Shown one piece after another: positions 16,908 through 25,573 of a DNA stretch of 64,000 nt. Source of the DNA: an uncultured Lachnospiraceae bacterium (GTDB lineage Bacteria; Bacillota; Clostridia; Lachnospirales; Lachnospiraceae); contig CAJTYJ010000018.1 in NCBI GenBank assembly GCA_910583895.1, positions 1-64,000 of the forward strand. The letters run 5' to 3'. The notes below the pieces were generated by a model that saw nothing but the letters and a program-made list of their open reading frames with translations, was not told where the DNA came from and searched no databases. The first letter of the stretch is position 1; each line of letters opens with the position of its first letter. The position numbers were made by a program, and so were the translations under genes.

Positions 16908-18971
16908 ATGTCAAATCAGTTAAAAGATCAGAAATCTCCCTATCTTCTCCAGCACGCGGAAAATCCCGTCTTCTGGTATCCCTGGTGCAGCCAGGCCTTT
17001 GAGACCGCCCGTCAGGAAGAGAAGCCCATTTTCTTAAGCATCGGCTACTCTACCTGCCACTGGTGTCACGTGATGGCCCATGAATCTTTTGAAAACGAAG
17101 AGATCGCCCGGATCCTGAACCGCTCGTTTGTCAGCATCAAGGTGGACAGGGAGGAGCGTCCGGATATTGACGCCGTCTATATGACCGTCTGCCAGGCCAT
17201 GACCGGTTCCGGCGGCTGGCCTCTGACGATCCTGATGACGCCCAAGCAGAATCCCTTCTATGCAGGCACCTATCTGCCCCGTCATTCCCGCTATGGGTAT
17301 CTGGGACTCTCTGAGCTTTTGCTTCGGGTGGAAAAGCTGTGGCAGGAACAGCGGGAAAAACTGGAACAGACCGGAAAAGAAATCAGTTCCTGGTTAAAAA
17401 GTCCCAGAACCCCATCCGGCGCCGAACCTTCTTTGGAACTGGTCCGACGGGGAGCAGAAGAACTTTTTCGTACTTTCGATTCCAGATGGGGCGGTTTTGG
17501 ACGGGCACCCAAATTTCCGACTCCTCACAATCTGACTTTTTTACTGTGCTATGCACAAAAGGAACAAAACGAAAAAGCCATGCAGATCGTGACAAAAACG
17601 TTGGAATGCATGGCCAGGGGCGGTATCTATGACCAGATCGGGGGCGGATTTTCCCGCTATTCCACCGATGAACAGTGGCTGATTCCTCATTTTGAAAAGA
17701 TGCTGTATGACAATGCGCTGCTGATCGATGTCTATGCACAAGCCTATCAGGTCACTGGCAATGCACTCTTCTTGTCTGTGGTCAGAGAAACGGTCTCCTA
17801 TGTTCTGCGGGAGCTGCCAGGTGCGGAAGGCGGTTTTTGCTGCGGACAGGATGCAGACAGTGAAGGGGTGGAAGGAAAATATTATATGCTGACCAAAGAA
17901 GAAGTCTTCAAGGTCTTAAATGAAAAAGACGCTGAAGACTTCTGCCGCTTTTTTGATATAACCAAAGAGGGAAATTTTGAAGGAAAAAATATTCCAAATC
18001 TTTTAAGACAGCCTGACCGCAAAGACAGACGTATGGAGATGCTCTGCAGGCAGATTTACCATTATCGTCTTACCCGCACGTCACTGCATCGGGACGATAA
18101 GATTCTGACCGCCTGGAACAGCCTGATGATTGTTGCTTTGGCAAAAGCTTCTTTTTTATGCCGGGAACCTGCCTGGCTAAAAGATGCAGTAAAGGCACAG
18201 CAATTTGTGGAAACCCATCTGACAGACGAAAGAGGCAGGCTGTATGTCCGCTACCGGGACAAGGAAGCCGCCTTTTCGGGAAATCTGGAAGACTATGCCT
18301 ACTATGCATGGGCTCTTTTAGAGCTGTATCAGATCACCTGGAATGCAGATTTTCTGGAAAAAGCAGCACGTATTGCCAAAGAGATGATCCGCTGGTTTTC
18401 CGATTCCAGGCAGGGAGGATTCTATCTGTATGCCAGTGATTCGGAACAGCTGATCAGCCGCCCCAAAGAAACCTGGGATGGTGCGCTTCCTTCTGGCAAT
18501 TCGGTCGCTGCGCACATTTTTTCCCTGTTGTCTGATCTGACCGGAGAAGAAATCTGGCAGAAAGAACGGGACCGCACAATGCAGTACCTTGCCGAAGAAG
18601 CTGCCACTTCTCCGTCCGGACACAGCTTTGCCCTGTTTTCCATGTGCAGCCTTCTTTATCCTTCTGCACAGCTTCTCTGTGCCAGTGCAGAAGCCAGGAT
18701 GCCACAAAAGCTGCAGGACTTTCTCTGCCAGAACAGTCTCCCGGGCCTGACGGTGCTGCTTCTGACCCCGGAAAACAAGGAGCAGCTTACGCGCATCGCT
18801 CCGTTTACAGCACACTATCCAATTCCGGACCGGGGTGTACGTTATTATCTGTGTCAGGCTCATGGATGCAGTGCCGGCTCTGAAGATTTTCAGAAACTGG
18901 CTGGCAGCTTAAAAGTTTCGCTCTTTGGTTCCTCCGGTACTCCCGGGGCGTCTGATGGCAGTAATCCTTAA
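16908..18971 (+). CDS. Thioredoxin-domain DUF255 protein (YyaL/SSP411 family)
   Basis: A 687-residue soluble protein. The N-terminal thioredoxin-like domain (about 1-165) has CHWCHVMAHESF as its CxxC site. The rest (about 195-610) is the (alpha/alpha)6-barrel type with ARGGIYDQIGGGFSRYS and the HFEKMLYDNA signature. The family is conserved from bacteria to human SPATA20; its biochemical role is not settled, though the barrel resembles sugar epimerases. ATG 16908 has AAAGGAG upstream. The final 167 bp overlap the convergent AraC gene. Confidence 0.9.
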   Translation: MSNQLKDQKSPYLLQHAENPVFWYPWCSQAFETARQEEKPIFLSIGYSTCHWCHVMAHESFENEEIARILNRSFVSIKVDREERPDIDAVYMTVCQAMTGSGGWPLTILMTPKQNPFYAGTYLPRHSRYGYLGLSELLLRVEKLWQEQREKLEQTGKEISSWLKSPRTPSGAEPSLELVRRGAEELFRTFDSRWGGFGRAPKFPTPHNLTFLLCYAQKEQNEKAMQIVTKTLECMARGGIYDQIGGGFSRYSTDEQWLIPHFEKMLYDNALLIDVYAQAYQVTGNALFLSVVRETVSYVLRELPGAEGGFCCGQDADSEGVEGKYYMLTKEEVFKVLNEKDAEDFCRFFDITKEGNFEGKNIPNLLRQPDRKDRRMEMLCRQIYHYRLTRTSLHRDDKILTAWNSLMIVALAKASFLCREPAWLKDAVKAQQFVETHLTDERGRLYVRYRDKEAAFSGNLEDYAYYAWALLELYQITWNADFLEKAARIAKEMIRWFSDSRQGGFYLYASDSEQLISRPKETWDGALPSGNSVAAHIFSLLSDLTGEEIWQKERDRTMQYLAEEAATSPSGHSFALFSMCSLLYPSAQLLCASAEARMPQKLQDFLCQNSLPGLTVLLLTPENKEQLTRIAPFTAHYPIPDRGVRYYLCQAHGCSAGSEDFQKLAGSLKVSLFGSSGTPGASDGSNP

Positions 18972-19704
18972 ATACTCTGTGAAAAGTTCGCTGGCTGTCA
19001 AAGCCGGCGTCCAGACAGATGTCTGTTATCGTGCGGTTTGTGTATTCCAGCAGTTCACAGGCATAGGAAAGTCTTGTCTCATTCAAATACTGATTGAAAT
19101 TCCTGTGGAATGTGCCGGAAAATGTCCGGGAAAGCACATATCTGCCGACTCCCAGATCAAGTGCCATTCTGGACAGCGTTATCCTTTCCCGAAAATGCGC
19201 AGAGATATAAGCCACCATCTGATCGACAACTTCTTCGTCCTTTGGTCCCTCCCTTGGCACGAGCAAAAGATGCGGCATGCTTTTGGCCAGAAGAATCTGC
19301 ACATATGCATGTCTGAGGATCGGGTCCGGCTTTCTCTCCCCAATCAGATGTCTGACCGCATGCACAAGCTCCTCTTCCACTTTTTCTTTTGGAATCACCG
19401 GAATCTTCGGACTGTACTTGAACAGATCTTCTCCGTATGCCGCGCACACGGATGGTTCTGCCAGAATATGGCAGGCGGTGTTTTCTCCTTGCGAAAATAC
19501 CTGGTAATGATGAATCAGATCCGGGAACACAATGCCAAAATCCCCCTCTTCCATATGGTACAGTTCTCTTTGCACTCCAAGTTCCAGACAGCCTTTTGTC
19601 ACATAGACAAACTCGATCGCCCGGTGCAGATGAGGTCCCACATGCTCAGACTCCTTTTGAAGCGCCCGCACGCCCCTCTCGGTCTTTTCATAAACCGGAT
19701 ACAT
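18805..19704 (-). CDS. AraC-family transcriptional regulator
   Basis: A 299-residue regulator. The N-terminal half is a cupin sensor (HLHRAIEFVYVTKG, then a GDFGIVFPDLIHHY metal-like strand). The C-terminal half (about 168-268) has two helix-turn-helix motifs, ending with the AraC signature DAGFDSQRTFHRVFK. After PREYRRN the protein runs on for about 38 residues that lie antisense inside the DUF255 gene; this tail is probably not functional. ATG 19704 has AAGGAG upstream. It is separated from the GPH symporter by a small plus-strand gene and a terminator and may control the galactoside locus. Confidence 0.88.
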   Translation of the reverse strand: MYPVYEKTERGVRALQKESEHVGPHLHRAIEFVYVTKGCLELGVQRELYHMEEGDFGIVFPDLIHHYQVFSQGENTACHILAEPSVCAAYGEDLFKYSPKIPVIPKEKVEEELVHAVRHLIGERKPDPILRHAYVQILLAKSMPHLLLVPREGPKDEEVVDQMVAYISAHFRERITLSRMALDLGVGRYVLSRTFSGTFHRNFNQYLNETRLSYACELLEYTNRTITDICLDAGFDSQRTFHRVFKDYCHQTPREYRRNQRAKLLSCQPVSENLQSRHCIHEPDTDNNVHPGPELDSVL

Positions 19705-19819
19705 TCGGATTTCTCCTTTCTGCAAAATATGACTATCTTTTCTTCCTGTTTGGCACGCAATCCTTTCGGCTCTCTGTTATGATTGTTATGGTAAAACAAA
19801 GAGAAAGGAGTTATGCACA

Positions 19820-19897
19820 ATGAACAGAATCAAAGATTTCATGAACCAGCTTCTGGATTTTTATGCAGACTATTTCGATCATGTATATCATGCATAA
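19820..19897 (+). CDS. Candidate 25-residue small protein
   Basis: ATG 19820 has AAAGGAG (19804-19810) 9 bases upstream. The frame encodes 25 residues rich in Asp, Phe, Tyr and His (MNRIKDFMNQLLDFYADYF, then DHVYHA). It is followed 18 bp later by a strong intrinsic terminator. Ribosome site, reading frame and terminator together suggest a real small gene. It may fold as an amphipathic helix. I know no family for it. Confidence 0.45.
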   Translation: MNRIKDFMNQLLDFYADYFDHVYHA

Positions 19898-19915
19898 AGA
19901 CCCCCGGCAAAGACA

Positions 19916-19969
19916 AAAAGCATTGCCCGCAGAAGTGATCTTCGAAAGATCTTCCAGGGCAATGCTTTT
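19916..19969. terminator. Bidirectional intrinsic terminator
   Basis: AAAAGCATTGCCC (19916-19928) pairs perfectly with GGGCAATGCTTTT (19957-19969), 13 bp with A/T tails on both sides. An inner GATCTT/AAGATC hairpin fills the loop. It lies between the small plus-strand ORF and the symporter stop (19975), so it can end transcription from either side. Confidence 0.85.
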
Positions 19970-19974
19970 CTGAC

Positions 19975-21357
19975 TTATACAGAAACCTCTGCTTCCATTT
20001 CCTGTTTCAGCTTTTCGTTGGTCTCTTCCACATTCATTCTGGAAAGTACCAGCGTGATCACAAGGCTGATGAACATGGGAATCCAAAGATACATAAAGTA
20101 GAGCATATTCATACAGGATTCCGGCTGCACCGCCAGCGTTCCGTCAAAACCGCTGGCTGCAAGCATCCAGCCTGCAATGGCAGTGCCCAGACCGCCGCCC
20201 AGCTTCACCCCAAGGGAAGTACAGGAATACATGGTTCCGTCGACCCGTTTTTTCGTAGTCAGATAGGTATACTCAGAACAGGAAGCGATGACTGCGTTCA
20301 TATCTCCCTGCCAGGGTCCCTGTCCGAAGGCCGCCACACCGGTGAAGAAAAGCATCAGGGGCACACTTCCATAATATCCTGCCACGACTACCATTGCCCG
20401 GCCGAACGTACCCAGTATATAGCCTCTTAAGTTCAGACGGTACATCCCTTTCCACCGGGCCACCAGCGTCGGTGTAAAGACCAGTGCCACGATCAGAGGA
20501 ATATTGATGGCCCAGGAGAAGACCCCGTACAGATTTTCGTTTTTCAGTACATAGGTCATATAATAGATGCCCATATTCAGCATGGCACCGTATATCTGCT
20601 GCAAAATATATACTCCGCAGATCATCAGATAAAATTTGTTGGAAATCAGAATTCTGGCTGCTGCCACAAGACCATACTTCTCTTGTGTGTTTTCTGGGTC
20701 TCCTTTTTCAGCTTCATTCAGCTCTTCTTCGGAAAGCTCCCTGACTGACAGCGCGGAGATCGTGTTGACCACCAGGCCGATCAGAGAATAGATGATGGCA
20801 ACTGTCCGCCAGCCGGACGCGCCGCCGCCGCAGTACGCCACCGCATTTATGGTGATAGACTGGATCAGAAGGCTGGTTCCAAAAGCAAAGATAAACCGAT
20901 AAGAACCCATCTGCACCCGCTCTTTGCTGTTCTTGGTCACAAGAGCTGTCAGAGCAGAATAAGCGATATTGTTGGCCGTATAGAACACGGCGTTTAACAG
21001 AGTGTAAGCGATAAAAAACCAGGCATACTGTGAGGTTTTGCCAAGATTGACCGGAATGGCAAAGATCGCAGCCAGTGTAACAGCACAGCCCACATAGGCA
21101 TAAAGCATCCATGGCCTTGCCTTTCCAAGTCTGGTCTTTGTCTTGTCGATCATGGCGCCGAAAAAGATGTCCGTGACTCCGTCAAAAAATTTGGAGGCAG
21201 CGATCAGCGTCCCCACAATCCCCGGATTTAACCCTATGGTGTTGGTCAAGTAGATCATGACAAAGGAGGATAAGAATGCATATACCACATTTCCAGCGAT
21301 ATCTCCGGAACCATACCCTACTTTGTTGTACCATTTTAAATATGTTTTTTCCTGCAT
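19975..21357 (-). CDS. GPH-family sugar:cation symporter (MelB-like)
   Basis: A 460-residue transporter with about 12 hydrophobic segments. The N-terminal GYGSGDIAGN and the loop motif FFGAMIDKTKTRLGKARPW are signatures of the glycoside-pentoside-hexuronide:cation symporter family. It should bring in a galactoside or similar glycoside with a cation. It follows lacZ by 109 bp on the same strand, so import and hydrolysis are coupled. AAGGAGC lies upstream of the ATG. The exact sugar cannot be read from the sequence, but lactose or a beta-galactoside is likely from context. Confidence 0.9.
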   Translation of the reverse strand: MQEKTYLKWYNKVGYGSGDIAGNVVYAFLSSFVMIYLTNTIGLNPGIVGTLIAASKFFDGVTDIFFGAMIDKTKTRLGKARPWMLYAYVGCAVTLAAIFAIPVNLGKTSQYAWFFIAYTLLNAVFYTANNIAYSALTALVTKNSKERVQMGSYRFIFAFGTSLLIQSITINAVAYCGGGASGWRTVAIIYSLIGLVVNTISALSVRELSEEELNEAEKGDPENTQEKYGLVAAARILISNKFYLMICGVYILQQIYGAMLNMGIYYMTYVLKNENLYGVFSWAINIPLIVALVFTPTLVARWKGMYRLNLRGYILGTFGRAMVVVAGYYGSVPLMLFFTGVAAFGQGPWQGDMNAVIASCSEYTYLTTKKRVDGTMYSCTSLGVKLGGGLGTAIAGWMLAASGFDGTLAVQPESCMNMLYFMYLWIPMFISLVITLVLSRMNVEETNEKLKQEMEAEVSV

Positions 21358-21466
21358 AAAAAATGCTCCTTTTCTTTTTTGCTATGTTACATTCTGCAGA
21401 TTCGGGCATCCGCTTCCGGATTGCTGCATGCACAGGATACCCGAACCGGCAGACGGTTCTGTGAGT

Positions 21467-24400
21467 TTAATTTTTTACAAACGGTACAAGATGGATTGAA
21501 AATGTAAAAGTTTCTTCGTTAAAACAATATTTTTCCAGGACCTTCGGTCCGCAGCTGTTGGAACCCATGCCGTTTTGGGCATAGTCCAGACACAGAATCG
21601 TGCTGTCTGAAGGTTCCAGTTCATGGTAATGCATCTTTTGCTCCAGTTCCTCCTGGGTATAGACAGATGCCTGAAAAGAGAACGTATGTTCTGAAGCTGC
21701 CGTCAGACTGTAGTCGTCATGGGATAAAGTCACATAATCGCAGTCGGTATGGCTTCCATTCTCCTGAGGACGGATATAGTCCTCCTGAAGCTTCAAAACC
21801 GATGTGTGATACTGTCCATGAAGCGATGCCTGGTGTTTATCTATATAGCTTTCATAAGGACCCATACCAAAATAACACACCTGATCAAGCTCCCGGTTTA
21901 AAAACAGACGAAGTCCGAACCGCGGAAGCTCCGGGAACTCGGTATTGCGGTGTACCCGCATGGTGACGCCAAGCCTTCCGCTGCAGTCGACAGTCCAGAC
22001 GGCACCGATCTCCATCATGGGCTGAACAGAGGCCGCTGCCAGGGACATCCGGCAGAAAAGTTCCACCTTCGTCTCTCCTTTGAGAATCCTGGTCTCATAG
22101 GCTCTTGCGAAGGCCTGATCATACTGTGCCCGCTTCCATTCGGTTTTTATGTACATATCGTTGTCTGCAGGCGCACGCCAGATATTCAGCTCCATGGGGT
22201 GGTCCAGATAGGCCTTTCCTCCATAGTTCATCTGGGAAAACAGTCCGGTCCGCTTTTCGTAAACATAGGTAAAATCTGCTCCCCGGATCACAATGTTTCG
22301 GTCGGTTTCCTCCACCTGCAGTGCAGCATCCCAGTCCTTTGCCGGTTCAAAAAGTTTTACAACCGTCTGATTCCGGTCATCCTTCGTGTGCAGCAGAATT
22401 TCCTCATATCCAAGCAGATGTCCGGCCGGGACAAGCGCCGTTGTCTCCTTTTGATAATAGAATAACTTCAGATAGGCCCTGCCTGCCTCCGGGATGGATA
22501 TCTTTAAATCGATGCTTCCGCTCTGACCCGGTCCCGCCTCCATGACCGGCAGCACCCCTTTCTCCAGGCAGATGCCGTCACAGCATACCTCATAGCGGAT
22601 TTCCACCCAATCCTTCAGATTCGTAAAATCCAGATGATTGCGGACTGTAAGTTTCTTTGTCTCCTGTTCAAAAGACACCACCCGGACCGGACGGTATACA
22701 TTCCGGTACTCCAAAAGTCCCGTATGGGGGGTACGGTCCGGATAGACCAGTCCATCCATGCAGAAATTCCCGTCATGGATCACTTCACCGCTGTCTCCTC
22801 CGTAATGATAGATCGTCTTTTGATCGGACGTGGTGCCGCAGGCGATGGCATGGTCGCACCACTCCCACACAAACCCGCCGCACATCACATCCTGCTTCTG
22901 AAACAGCTGAAAATAGTCTTCCAGATCCCCCGGACCATTTCCCATGGAATGGCAGTACTCGCAGAGAATACAAGGTTTCTTCGGATCATGCTCCAGATAT
23001 TCGGTCAATTCTTCAAAAGAAGGATACATCCTGCTGTACAGATCCAGACAGGAGTAATCGTACTGCACACCGCTTTTCCGATACCGGGCACTTTCATAGT
23101 GGGTCAGGCGGGAATTATCGTATTCTTTTGTATAACGGAGCGCTTTTTCAAAATTGCAGCCGTAAGCACTTTCATTTCCCATGGACCAGATAACCACGCA
23201 GGGTCTGTTTTTGTCCCGTTCCACCAGAAGCTTCACCCGGTCCAGAATCGATGCCTCCCAGACTGGATTGTCTGCGATGGGGATGTTCCACTGGTTAAAC
23301 TTATTGGCATCGCTGTTGTCTTTGTGATAGATCTCCACCGGTCCATGGCTTTCCAGATCCGCCTCATCAATCACCAGAAAACCGTATTTGTCACAAAGCT
23401 GATAGAAAAACGGAGCGTTTGGATAATGACTTGTCCGGATTGCGTTGATGTTATGGCGCTTCATCAGGATCAGGTCTTCCATGATCTGTTCCAGGCCGAT
23501 GGCGGGACCTGTAAACGGGTCAAAATCGTGGCGATTGACACCCCGGAAAATGATCTTTTTTCCGTTGAGCCGCACGGCCTTTTTGTCGATATCCACCTTT
23601 CTAAGACCTACGTGATCCACAATGGTCTCCGAGTTTGTGTCAATGACCAGGGTATACAGATAAGGATGCTCCGGATTCCAGAGTATCGGCTTTTGGATGA
23701 TCAGCTCCAACGGCTCCTCTTCCTGGCACTGCACCATGTCCACCAGCTCCTCTTCCTGGTCATAGAGAGAAACGGCAGTGGGGACTGCAGCGTCAAAATA
23801 CTGCATCTGCACAGTTACTGTCGCTTTCCCTTCTGAAAAGGCGGTTTTTACAAAATAATCCCGGACGGTTTGTGCAGGGCGCTTTAACAGATATACATCC
23901 CGGAAGATGCCGCTTGTGCGGAATTTGTCCTGATCTTCCAGATAACTTCCGTCACACCATTTAAGCACCAGCACCGCCAGCCGGTTTGCCCCCTCTTTCA
24001 CCTGGTCGGTTACGTCAAACTCACTGGTACAATGGGATACCTGGCTGTATCCAACATAAGTTCCGTTCATCCAGACATAAAAGCAGGAATCCACTCCTTC
24101 AAAGTTCAGATATACTCTGGGAGCCGTTTTGTCTACATGGTACAAAAACTCCCGCACATAAGTTCCGCAGGGATTATCCTGAGGGACAAAAGGCGGATCG
24201 AAGGGAAACGGATAGCGGATGTTGGTATACTGATGGGTGTCGTACCCTTCCATCTGCCACACACCCGGTACCCGGATCCGATCATAGGAAGAGACATCAA
24301 AATCCTGTTCATAAAAAGGCTCCGTCAGATCATAGATGCTTCGATAATAACGGAAACGCCATTTTCCGCTCAGGATCTGTATCCGGTCCGAATCTTCTCG

Positions 24401-24511
24401 CTGCTCCACAAGTGTGTCCATCCGCACCGACGCCGGAATATAATAAGCCCGGGCTGGCATGGTATGTTCGTGGAGTACCTCCAAATTTTCATAGTGCCGC
24501 GGTACAATCAT
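21467..24511 (-). CDS. lacZ: Beta-galactosidase, glycoside hydrolase family 2
   Basis: A 1014-residue LacZ-type enzyme that cleaves terminal beta-galactose. It has the GH2 N-terminal sugar-binding domain (GVWQMEGYDTHQYTNI), the immunoglobulin-like domain and the TIM barrel with acid/base Glu in WSMGNESAYG and nucleophile Glu in ILCEYCHSMGNGPG, then the small-chain beta domain. There is no signal peptide, so it is cytosolic. ATG 24511 (MIVPRHYENLEVLHEH) is preferred as it has GGAGG 11 bases upstream; TTG 24541 and ATG 24529 are further in-frame codons. The gene is first in a lacZ-symporter operon. Confidence 0.93.
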   Translation of the reverse strand: MIVPRHYENLEVLHEHTMPARAYYIPASVRMDTLVEQREDSDRIQILSGKWRFRYYRSIYDLTEPFYEQDFDVSSYDRIRVPGVWQMEGYDTHQYTNIRYPFPFDPPFVPQDNPCGTYVREFLYHVDKTAPRVYLNFEGVDSCFYVWMNGTYVGYSQVSHCTSEFDVTDQVKEGANRLAVLVLKWCDGSYLEDQDKFRTSGIFRDVYLLKRPAQTVRDYFVKTAFSEGKATVTVQMQYFDAAVPTAVSLYDQEEELVDMVQCQEEEPLELIIQKPILWNPEHPYLYTLVIDTNSETIVDHVGLRKVDIDKKAVRLNGKKIIFRGVNRHDFDPFTGPAIGLEQIMEDLILMKRHNINAIRTSHYPNAPFFYQLCDKYGFLVIDEADLESHGPVEIYHKDNSDANKFNQWNIPIADNPVWEASILDRVKLLVERDKNRPCVVIWSMGNESAYGCNFEKALRYTKEYDNSRLTHYESARYRKSGVQYDYSCLDLYSRMYPSFEELTEYLEHDPKKPCILCEYCHSMGNGPGDLEDYFQLFQKQDVMCGGFVWEWCDHAIACGTTSDQKTIYHYGGDSGEVIHDGNFCMDGLVYPDRTPHTGLLEYRNVYRPVRVVSFEQETKKLTVRNHLDFTNLKDWVEIRYEVCCDGICLEKGVLPVMEAGPGQSGSIDLKISIPEAGRAYLKLFYYQKETTALVPAGHLLGYEEILLHTKDDRNQTVVKLFEPAKDWDAALQVEETDRNIVIRGADFTYVYEKRTGLFSQMNYGGKAYLDHPMELNIWRAPADNDMYIKTEWKRAQYDQAFARAYETRILKGETKVELFCRMSLAAASVQPMMEIGAVWTVDCSGRLGVTMRVHRNTEFPELPRFGLRLFLNRELDQVCYFGMGPYESYIDKHQASLHGQYHTSVLKLQEDYIRPQENGSHTDCDYVTLSHDDYSLTAASEHTFSFQASVYTQEELEQKMHYHELEPSDSTILCLDYAQNGMGSNSCGPKVLEKYCFNEETFTFSIHLVPFVKN

Positions 24512-24571
24512 TCTCCTTATAACCTCCATTCTTTTGTTCAATTTGCACGTCCTTGTTCATTTGATACCCTT

Positions 24572-24639
24572 ATTATAGGGAAAAATATCTCAGATGTCTA
24601 TGAACTGCATTAGACAAAACATACACAAAATGGTACAAT
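24572..24639. promoter_or_regulatory. Divergent lacZ/araC promoters sharing a dyad
   Basis: For lacZ (minus): TAGACA (24600-24595), 17-bp spacer, TATAAT (24577-24572). For the AraC gene (plus): TAGACA (24611-24616), 17-bp spacer, TACAAT (24634-24639). The two -35 boxes form an exact inverted repeat, TGTCTA-10 bp-TAGACA (24595-24616), a plausible operator at which one regulator could control both directions. Confidence 0.65.
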
Positions 24640-24680
24640 GTTGTTGTTCACTCGGCAATCTGTAAAGGAGACAGCCCTGT

Positions 24681-25550
24681 ATGTATATCAATTCTGCGTA
24701 TTTGAATCGTTCATTGGTGGATTTTAAAGACAAGAGCCGGCCGCTGATTGTGGGAAGTTGCGGAACCTATCGCCTGTACAAACGGCCGAAACTGCCGACC
24801 CACAGGCCAAGGGGAAGATGGGATTTTCAGTTATTGTATATTGCATCGGGAAAAGCACATTTTTACTTTGACAAAAGTGAAAAAGATACGGTGGTAAGCG
24901 CCGGACAGATGGTGCTCTACCGTCCGAAAGAACCGCAGAAATATGTGTATTATGGATCTGAGCAGACGGAGGTCTACTGGGTACACTTTACCGGCCATAA
25001 TGTAACCAATATTCTCAGGCATTATGGAATCACCAGCGGCATGCGGGTGCTGGACACCGGAACTTCACTGGAATATTCCAGAATTTTCAAACAGATGATC
25101 CAGGAACTGCAAAGATGTCCGACCCATTATCCAGAGCTTCTGACGCTGCTTCTTTTGGAGCTTTTGATCCAGATTCACCGGCAGACTGGCCGGGACCGCC
25201 GGCAGAAAGACCCTTATCTGGATGCCGAGATGGAACTTGCTCTGCAGTATTTTAATGAAAATTACAATCGAGAGATCAGTATTGAAGCGTACGCTGCCTC
25301 CCGTGGCATGAGTGTCAGCTGGTTTATCCGAAATTTTAAACAGTATACGAAAACCACTCCCATGCAGTATCTGGTGGAAAGGCGCATCACCAATGCCCAG
25401 GTCCTTTTGGAGACCACCAGCTACAGCATCGCGGAGATCGGGAGTATTGTGGGATACGAGAACTCCATGTATTTCAGCCGCATTTTTAAAAAGCAAAAAG
25501 GCGTGTCGCCTTCTGAATACCGAAAAGCAGGAACAGGCAGAGCAAAATGA
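24681..25550 (+). CDS. AraC-family transcriptional regulator of lacZ locus
   Basis: A 289-residue regulator. The N-terminal half is a cupin-like ligand domain (WDFQLLYIASGKAHF and AGQMVLYRPKEPQKY). The C-terminal half (about 185-285) is the double helix-turn-helix ending in GYENSMYFSRIFKKQKGVSP, typical of AraC/XylS and of sugar-responsive regulators in gut Clostridia. It is transcribed away from lacZ, sharing the promoter dyad, so it probably senses a galactoside and controls lacZ and the symporter. Its last 16 bases form the left arm of a bidirectional terminator. Confidence 0.9.
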   Translation: MYINSAYLNRSLVDFKDKSRPLIVGSCGTYRLYKRPKLPTHRPRGRWDFQLLYIASGKAHFYFDKSEKDTVVSAGQMVLYRPKEPQKYVYYGSEQTEVYWVHFTGHNVTNILRHYGITSGMRVLDTGTSLEYSRIFKQMIQELQRCPTHYPELLTLLLLELLIQIHRQTGRDRRQKDPYLDAEMELALQYFNENYNREISIEAYAASRGMSVSWFIRNFKQYTKTTPMQYLVERRITNAQVLLETTSYSIAEIGSIVGYENSMYFSRIFKKQKGVSPSEYRKAGTGRAK

Positions 25551-25570
25551 TCCGTCATTTTGCTCTGCCT
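25535..25570. terminator. Bidirectional terminator between araC and slipin genes
   Basis: AGGCAGAGCAAAATGA (25535-25550) pairs perfectly with TCATTTTGCTCTGCCT (25555-25570) around TCCG. The 16-bp stem overlaps the 3' end and stop of the AraC gene and sits 3 bp before the slipin stop. Confidence 0.85.
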
Positions 25571-25573
25571 TTG

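Noticed and set aside
22634..23836. Long open frame (400 codons) on the plus strand inside lacZ
   Set aside because: It is antisense to highly conserved LacZ catalytic motifs, has no ribosome site and has a shadow-like composition (Arg, His and Pro-rich).
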